Shown one piece after another: positions 59,619-64,000 of a stretch of 64,000 nt of DNA. The position numbers were made by a program, and so were the translations under genes. A model generated the notes under the pieces. It worked only from the letters and a program-made list of their open reading frames with translations, had not been told where the DNA came from and did no database searches. The stretch comes from Polynucleobacter sp. MWH-CaK5 (lineage in GTDB: Bacteria > Pseudomonadota > Gammaproteobacteria > Burkholderiales > Burkholderiaceae), in contig NZ_CP061299.1 in the NCBI RefSeq assembly GCF_018687615.1, forward strand, positions 248,001 through 312,000, in the 5' to 3' direction. Position 1 is the stretch's first letter. Each line of letters begins with the position of its first letter.

Positions 59619-60755
59619 TTACTTTTTTATAAGGCGCAAGCGTAAATCATGGCCAATGGTTTGATGATCGATCATATCCCAAGCATCAACGCCATCAAGG
59701 CTTGTGAGAGCAGGTAGATTGGCCATGCCTTGAGCATCGCCTAAAAGTTTTGGTGCCATGTAGATCAATAGCTCATCGACGCAATTTTCGCGAAGCAACG
59801 AGCCATTGAGTTTGAAGCCCGCCTCAACGTGCACTTCATTGACGTGACATTTCTCTGCCAAGTAAGTGAATAAGGCGGATAAATCAACTTTGCCTTTTGG
59901 ATTGGATGTGTCAGCCATTTTTACCAGGCGGACGTTCTTAGTTTTTAAAGCAGTTTCCATTTTTGAAAAGTGAGCATCATCCACTTGTCCGCAAACAACC
60001 AAGGTTTGACCACCGATGGTCTCATCCAAAATTTTTGCGTTGAGCGGAACTTCCAAAAATGAATCAATCAAGACTCGCATTGGTTGTCTTGCGAAAATAT
60101 CTTTTGGATGAACGTCTCTGACATTCAATTGAGGATCATCTTCTTTGACGGTGCCGATGCCTGTGAGGATGCAGCAAGCTCTGGCGCGCCATAGATGACC
60201 ATCGTGTCTGGCCTCTGCACTGGTGATCCATTGGCTCACGCCATTGTGAAGAGCGGTTTTACCATCGAGACTTGCAGCAATTTTCATGCGCACCCAAGGT
60301 TTCTTTTGCGTCATGCGTTTAATGAAGCCAGGATTGAGTTCCATGGATTCTTTTTCTAAAAGACCGCAACGCACTTCAATGCCTGAGGCTCTGAGTGATT
60401 CTAATCCTTGTCCTGCTACCAAAGGATTGGGATCCGTCATAGCGGCAATCACGGTTGATACTTTGGCAGCGATCAAGCTATCAGTGCAAGGAGGCGTGCG
60501 CCCATGATGACAGCATGGCTCCAGTGTGACGTACACCGTTGCACCTGTCACATCTTTGCCTTTCGCTTTGGCATCTTTGAGTGCATTGATTTCTGCATGG
60601 TCTGAGCCGACCACTTGTGTATGACCTACTCCCAGTATTTCGTTGTTTTTAACAATGACACAACCTACCCGAGGATTTGGGTTACTCACGAACATGGATT
60701 TCTTGGCCTCTGCCAAGGCCATGGTCATGTAGTCATGATCACTGGGGGTGTACAT
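59619..60755 (-). CDS. ribD: Bifunctional riboflavin biosynthesis deaminase/reductase
   Basis: 378 aa. The N-terminal deaminase domain has the zinc motif HAEINALKDAKAKG and TLEPCCHHGRTPPC, and the C-terminal reductase domain has PWVRMKIAASLDGKTALHNG and the VCGQVDDAHF block. It converts the GTP cyclohydrolase II product to 5-amino-6-ribitylaminouracil phosphate. It is the first riboflavin gene of the block; with ribE after 16 bases it begins a run of five genes ending in nusB. Confidence 0.95.
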   Translation of the reverse strand: MYTPSDHDYMTMALAEAKKSMFVSNPNPRVGCVIVKNNEILGVGHTQVVGSDHAEINALKDAKAKGKDVTGATVYVTLEPCCHHGRTPPCTDSLIAAKVSTVIAAMTDPNPLVAGQGLESLRASGIEVRCGLLEKESMELNPGFIKRMTQKKPWVRMKIAASLDGKTALHNGVSQWITSAEARHDGHLWRARACCILTGIGTVKEDDPQLNVRDVHPKDIFARQPMRVLIDSFLEVPLNAKILDETIGGQTLVVCGQVDDAHFSKMETALKTKNVRLVKMADTSNPKGKVDLSALFTYLAEKCHVNEVHVEAGFKLNGSLLRENCVDELLIYMAPKLLGDAQGMANLPALTSLDGVDAWDMIDHQTIGHDLRLRLIKK

Positions 60756-60812
60756 AAATAGTTTTAATAGAAAGCTGAAGGGATGCTTTATTTTAGAGGT
60801 GATTCAAATACT

Positions 60813-61433
60813 TTACAGACATTTTTGATTATCCCTATTGGGATTGCAGCTTCGCCAACGTCCACCAGGACCGAGAACCACATGCATTTGTAGCTGGGGG
60901 TACTGTCGGTGTTGCCAAATGATGCGATTGGCCACAAAGCCTCCATTGCTTAGCAGTGCCACATTGCCTGATTGAAAGCTGATGTGCCGAGCTTTATGCG
61001 GTGCACTCATGTCGGTGAATTGCTGACTGTCTTTCAATGAATCATGAGCTATCTGTATACGACCTTTTAAATGGCCACCATGCAAAGGATATTGCTTGAG
61101 TGTTTTAAATGCTTCTTCTGAAGAAAATACATCTTGAGTGATTTCCCAGCCATCAGACCAGTTTCTGAATTCATTATTACCCAGTGGTTTGAGTGTCACA
61201 GTTTGATTGGTTTGTCTTGATAGTTGCCGGGCTAATTGCGCATCTTGAATGAATGCTTGGCTGACTTCATCCAGTTGTAAGAGCGCAATTTGTTCGCTGA
61301 ATAAATGTGTAGCAATCCCTGACATAGCAGCCATCATTGCAAGACAGATCAATACCTCGATCAATGTGAAGCCTTTAGTTGAATGATTGGCGAATCGAGT
61401 AAAAGCAGTTAAGGCAGTCAAGGCTTTTTCCAT
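60813..61433 (-). CDS. Type IV minor pilin, GspH/FimT-like
   Basis: 206 aa. A prepilin leader ending G, then FTLIEVLICLAMMAAMS, gives the classic G-FTLIE cleavage site (residues 21-26) and hydrophobic helix. The globular domain (SRQTNQTVTLKPLGNN, WSDGWEI) resembles FimT/GspH minor pilins, and ends GGRWRSCNPNR. It overlaps the pilX-like gene by 16 bases, so it is the last gene of a four-gene set. Minor pilins prime assembly of type IV pili. Confidence 0.82.
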   Translation of the reverse strand: MEKALTALTAFTRFANHSTKGFTLIEVLICLAMMAAMSGIATHLFSEQIALLQLDEVSQAFIQDAQLARQLSRQTNQTVTLKPLGNNEFRNWSDGWEITQDVFSSEEAFKTLKQYPLHGGHLKGRIQIAHDSLKDSQQFTDMSAPHKARHISFQSGNVALLSNGGFVANRIIWQHRQYPQLQMHVVLGPGGRWRSCNPNRDNQKCL

Positions 61434-61909
61434 TCAAGGCGTTGCACGGTTCTCTCATTTTTTCTCGGTGTTGCAGATGCTTTTTTGGAACTTGAAGAAC
61501 TTTCTTTTGGAACATCCACTCTGATGATGCTTTGGATTTTTGTCTTACCATACTGATGATCGGTGGTGGCTGTTAATTTGTAATGTTGACTGCTGATGCC
61601 AGCCTTGCTTCTGAAGTTCTTTGGTCGGGAGGTCTCCGTTTCAACCAAGTGATCAGCCTCAAGCCCCTGAGCTATCAATCTTTCAGCGCTGATTAACTTT
61701 TGCTCGGTTAGTTTGAAATTTTCTAAATATGATTTTTCACTACCCAGTATTCTGATCTGAGTGACAGTCATATTGAGGATGGCTGCTATGGATAGGGTGG
61801 TCAGCAGAATAAAGCTCAGCACACCGATCAATATGAAGCCAGTCGAGTCATTGATTGGTTTATGGATTGATGGCTGGATGACGCAAGGTGTAGATCTTTT
61901 CAAGTTCAA
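61418..61909 (-). CDS. PilX-like minor pilin
   Basis: 163 aa. A hydrophobic helix (TGFILIGVLSFILLTTLSIAAIL, about 23-45) follows a Gly-Phe cleavage-like site; the usual Glu at position +5 is Gly, as often seen in PilX-type proteins. The following ILGSEKSYLENFKLTEQKLISAERLI is helical, as in minor pilins. It overlaps the pilW-like gene by 50 bases and the fimT-like gene by 16 bases. The assignment depends on position and the N-terminus. Confidence 0.68.
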   Translation of the reverse strand: MNLKRSTPCVIQPSIHKPINDSTGFILIGVLSFILLTTLSIAAILNMTVTQIRILGSEKSYLENFKLTEQKLISAERLIAQGLEADHLVETETSRPKNFRSKAGISSQHYKLTATTDHQYGKTKIQSIIRVDVPKESSSSSKKASATPRKNERTVQRLEWKKP

Positions 61910-62513
61910 GTGAGTGACGTCCTTTCTGAAGTTTTAAATAAATTTTTACTGCTTTCACTTGTTTCCAGTGAGGATTGTTTTTGCTTGAGCGCTCGCTGAT
62001 TTGATAAGGCTCGTACCACTGAATCAAACCATTCTCTTTGATGCCTGCTTGTATTTGCATTGATTGAATATGACCAATCAATGCGTCGTTCTGTAGTTGA
62101 GATTTTTTATTTTTGGTTTGTAAATACAGCACGCCATCACGTTGCTGATGGTGTCCTTGCATTTGCACAAAAAAGGCTCGGTAGTTCATCTCTTCTTCTT
62201 TGTTGGTGGTGAAGAACGCATCAGAGCTGTCCATGCTGGCCGAGCCTTTCCTGATCTGAAATTGACCTGCTTGAGCATTGCTCATCGATGCGCTGTCTTT
62301 GATCATTAATCGTGGGATCTTCGATCCTTTGGGATTGCTGGCCATCTGAATGGCTTCGCCCATCATTTGCAATGCTTGCAGAGCTTCACTTTGAAGCCTT
62401 GCTTTGGCCGCTTGCTGATCCAGTGAGGCATAAATTTGATGTCCTGATTGAGTTAGGCTCATCAGAATCAGACTGCCCGCGAGGCTGCTGATCAATATTT
62501 CTAAGAGATTCAT
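61860..62513 (-). CDS. PilW-like minor pilin lacking a leader peptide
   Basis: 217 aa. The hydrophobic N-terminus MNLLEILISSLAGSLILMSL has the Leu-Glu of a mature type IV pilin helix, but there is no leader ending in Gly; the start codon falls at the place of mature residue 1, and an in-frame TGA lies just upstream. Downstream the sequence (QSEALQALQMMGEAIQMA, then DSSDAFFTTNKEE) fits PilW-like minor pilins. It overlaps pilV by four bases. Either it is processed differently or it is a damaged gene. Confidence 0.68.
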   Translation of the reverse strand: MNLLEILISSLAGSLILMSLTQSGHQIYASLDQQAAKARLQSEALQALQMMGEAIQMASNPKGSKIPRLMIKDSASMSNAQAGQFQIRKGSASMDSSDAFFTTNKEEEMNYRAFFVQMQGHHQQRDGVLYLQTKNKKSQLQNDALIGHIQSMQIQAGIKENGLIQWYEPYQISERSSKNNPHWKQVKAVKIYLKLQKGRHSLELEKIYTLRHPAINP

Positions 62514-62728
62514 TGATGGTCCTCATCCATTAGCGCTATTGCTAATTCGTGATCATCGCTCGCGTGCAGAATTTCTAGAAATTGAATCTCCAATTTAAGT
62601 GAGTGGCTGGTAAGAAATTGTTGTGTGGAAAAAATAACAAAGTAAGAGCCACTCAATAGGCCGAGCGCAATCAAAATTTCAATGAAGGTGAAGCCGAGTT
62701 GTTTAAAAGATGTGGTCGACGACATCAA
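62510..62728 (-). CDS. PilV-like minor pilin, short
   Basis: 72 aa. A canonical type III leader and cleavage site (QLGFTFIEILIALGLLSG, with Gly then Phe and Glu+5) at residues 11-28. The protein is much shorter than typical PilV (about 150-180 residues), since it stops after ILHASDDHELAIALMDEDHQ. It may be a minimal minor pilin. It is first of the four-gene run pilV-pilW-pilX-fimT, with a four-base overlap to pilW. Confidence 0.72.
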   Translation of the reverse strand: MMSSTTSFKQLGFTFIEILIALGLLSGSYFVIFSTQQFLTSHSLKLEIQFLEILHASDDHELAIALMDEDHQ

Positions 62729-62805
62729 TCAATGATGCCAAGTCAGGACCTTCTTGAAAATCAGCTACGGATGATTGGCTTGTAGGAAATGTCTGAAAAT
62801 ATGAA

Positions 62806-62855
62806 TGTAGTTAAAAAATAACTACAATTTATTTTTAGAATACCTAAAATTTAGG
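62806..62855. promoter_or_regulatory. Palindromes in the pilV/antitoxin divergent promoter
   Basis: An exact 8-bp inverted repeat with a 5-base A-loop (62806-62813 and 62819-62826) and an interrupted CCTAAA/TTTAGG palindrome (62843-62855) lie 40-90 bases upstream of the ribbon-helix-helix gene. Such antitoxins bind short palindromes to repress themselves. Confidence 0.4.
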
Positions 62856-62892
62856 GTCGTTAATAAAAACTTTCATCCATAAAGGTGAATAT

Positions 62893-63102
62893 ATGCGTAA
62901 GAACTACGACTTCTCTGGGGCTAAGAAAAATAGTTATGCAGCTGCGCTTAAAAAACAAATAACTATTCGACTTGATGAGGACTCAATTTCATACTTCAAG
63001 GGAATCTCTGAAGAAGTTGGAATACCTTATCAGAGCTTGATTAATTTGTACCTCAGAGATTGTGCAACGTCTAATCGAAAATTAAATCTTAAGTGGGCTT
63101 AA
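62893..63102 (+). CDS. BrnA-like ribbon-helix-helix antitoxin, no toxin partner seen
   Basis: 69 aa. The CopG/BrnA pattern is clear: MRKNYDFSGAKKNSYAAALK, then KQITIRLDEDSISYFKGISE with the DNA-binding strand, and GIPYQSLINLYLRDCA. Antitoxins of this kind normally accompany a BrnT-type toxin, but neither side holds a gene that could encode one. It may be an orphan regulator or act on a toxin elsewhere. AAGGTG precedes the ATG. Confidence 0.83.
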   Translation: MRKNYDFSGAKKNSYAAALKKQITIRLDEDSISYFKGISEEVGIPYQSLINLYLRDCATSNRKLNLKWA

Positions 63103-63549
63103 TTATTTAAGCTCTTTAAGCGCACTTTCGAATGACTCGATGTCTGCAAAGCTCTTGTAAACAGAGGCAAAGCGGATGTAGGCGACTTTATCAAGGCGCT
63201 TGAGTTCGCGCATCACAAGTTCACCTACTCGGTCGCTAGCAATTTCTTTTTCGCCGGTAGCTAGTAAGCGCTCTTCGATATTTCTGATCGCTTCTTCAAC
63301 GGCTTCTGCGGAAACAGGGCGCTTACGCAGTGCAATGCCCATCGAGTCAACAATCTTGCTGCGATTGTATTCAACACGACTGGCATTCTTTTTAACAATG
63401 GCTGGGAGTGCCAATTCAGGACGCTCATACGTTGTAAAACGTTTATCGCACTTTTCGCAACGACGACGTCGTTTGATGACGTCGCCTTCCTCCGATACGC
63501 GAGTGTCTAGAACTTGTGTATCAGAGTGTTTGCAAAAAGGACAATGCAT
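63103..63549 (-). CDS. nrdR: Transcriptional repressor NrdR
   Basis: 148 aa, standard length. The zinc ribbon has two CxxC pairs (CPFCKHSDTQVLDTRVSEEG and CEKCDKRF), and the ATP-cone domain follows (KKNASRVEYNRSKIVDSMG, then RKRPVSAEAVEEAIRNIEE). It represses ribonucleotide reductase genes in response to dATP/ATP. It lies 21 bases after glyA on the minus strand, a common neighbourhood in betaproteobacteria, and abuts the convergent antitoxin stop. Confidence 0.96.
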   Translation of the reverse strand: MHCPFCKHSDTQVLDTRVSEEGDVIKRRRRCEKCDKRFTTYERPELALPAIVKKNASRVEYNRSKIVDSMGIALRKRPVSAEAVEEAIRNIEERLLATGEKEIASDRVGELVMRELKRLDKVAYIRFASVYKSFADIESFESALKELK

Positions 63550-63570
63550 GAGCTTCTTTTATTCCCTGGA

Positions 63571-64000
63571 TTAGTTGCTGTAAACAGGGAAGCGTTTGGT
63601 GAGAGCGGATACCTGCTCACGAACCTTAGCAATGTTGGCAGCGTCGTTAGGATTATCTAGAACATCAGCAATCCAGTTAGCCACTTGAATCGCTTCAGCT
63701 TCTTTGAAGCCGCGAGTGGTCATCGCTGGTGAGCCCAAACGAATACCGCTTGTTACAAATGGTTTTTCAGGATCGTTAGGGATTGCATTTTTGTTACATG
63801 TGATGTGCGCTTCACCCAAAACACGTTCTGCTTCTTTGCCAGTGATTTTCTTGGCGCGAAGATCCACCAACATCACGTGTGATTGTGTTCCTGAAGAAAC
63901 GATGCGCAAGCCGCGCTTGATCAATGTTTGTGCCATTGCATTGGCGTTCACCAATACTTGCTTTTGGTACTCTTTAAAGCTTGGCTCTAAAGCTTCTTTG
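63571..64000 (-). CDS. glyA: Serine hydroxymethyltransferase (C-terminal part; start outside window)
   Basis: About 143 residues of the C-terminal domain are visible on the minus strand and the frame is open to the right edge. GTQSHVMLVDLRAKKITGKEAERVL and KPFVTSGIRLGSPAMTTRGFKE are diagnostic of GlyA, which interconverts serine and glycine with tetrahydrofolate. An in-frame ATG at 63954 is internal and not the start, because family sequence (EALEPSFKEYQKQVLVNA) continues beyond it. Confidence 0.95.
   Translation of the reverse strand, partial: KEALEPSFKEYQKQVLVNANAMAQTLIKRGLRIVSSGTQSHVMLVDLRAKKITGKEAERVLGEAHITCNKNAIPNDPEKPFVTSGIRLGSPAMTTRGFKEAEAIQVANWIADVLDNPNDAANIAKVREQVSALTKRFPVYSN

Overview
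The window reads as a chromosomal segment of a Gram-negative betaproteobacterium with modest GC content, most likely Polynucleobacter or a close Burkholderiales relative. This is inferred from the housekeeping genes and their order (algH-ruvX-pyrR-pyrB, waaC-tex, tolC/macAB, uppP, trmB, a nusB-ribH-ribBA-ribE-ribD block, nrdR-glyA) and from LPS-type genes (heptosyltransferase I, WaaL-like ligase, TolC). No rRNA, tRNA, CRISPR array or insertion sequence was recognised.

Layout. 1-4760: the end of a methyltransferase gene, a photolyase gene, then algH, ruvX, pyrR and pyrB. 4761-42717: a surface-polysaccharide island of about 38 kb, visibly richer in A+T than its flanks, above all between about 21.5 and 31 kb. 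It opens with the headless C-terminal half of a carbamoyltransferase fused to the end of the pyr genes. A phage-type recombination module follows (RecT/Bet annealase, YqaJ exonuclease, a divergent XRE regulator and an unknown protein). Next come nucleotide-sugar genes (rmlB, rmlD, rmlC without rmlA; manC, gmd, fcl), a phosphonate module (PEP mutase fused to a cytidylyltransferase, phosphonopyruvate decarboxylase, iron-dependent reductase), a PglK-like ABC flippase, a LicD-family transferase, many glycosyltransferases including an alpha-1,2-fucosyltransferase, a Wzy-like polymerase, an initiating phosphoglycosyltransferase and a FlaA1/WbpM-type dehydratase. A minus-strand trio (GT4, WaaL-like ligase, GT25), galE, two more sugar-transfer genes, a zinc-ribbon protein and waaC complete it. 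42755-64000: conserved genes for Tex, TolC with divergent MacA/MacB, UppP, bactofilin, TrmB, an AbiE-like toxin-antitoxin pair, GabD, a lytic transglycosylase, NusB and riboflavin synthesis, minor pilins, an orphan RHH antitoxin, NrdR and GlyA (cut by the window end).

How the genes may work together. The initiating transferase places a sugar phosphate on undecaprenyl phosphate. Glycosyltransferases extend it with dTDP-rhamnose, GDP-fucose and UDP-sugars made by the neighbouring enzymes. The ABC flippase moves the unit across the inner membrane, Wzy polymerises it and a WaaL-like enzyme ligates it to lipid A core. The most distinctive prediction is that the fused PEP mutase, decarboxylase and reductase make 2-hydroxyethylphosphonate, that the fused cytidylyltransferase domain activates it as a CMP ester, and that the LicD-family enzyme puts it on the glycan, giving a phosphonate-decorated O-antigen or capsule. 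The second notable feature is a RecT/YqaJ recombination pair with its own regulator inside this variable locus; it is either a phage relic or a domesticated recombination tool. All function statements rest on motifs recognised by eye; no database search was run.
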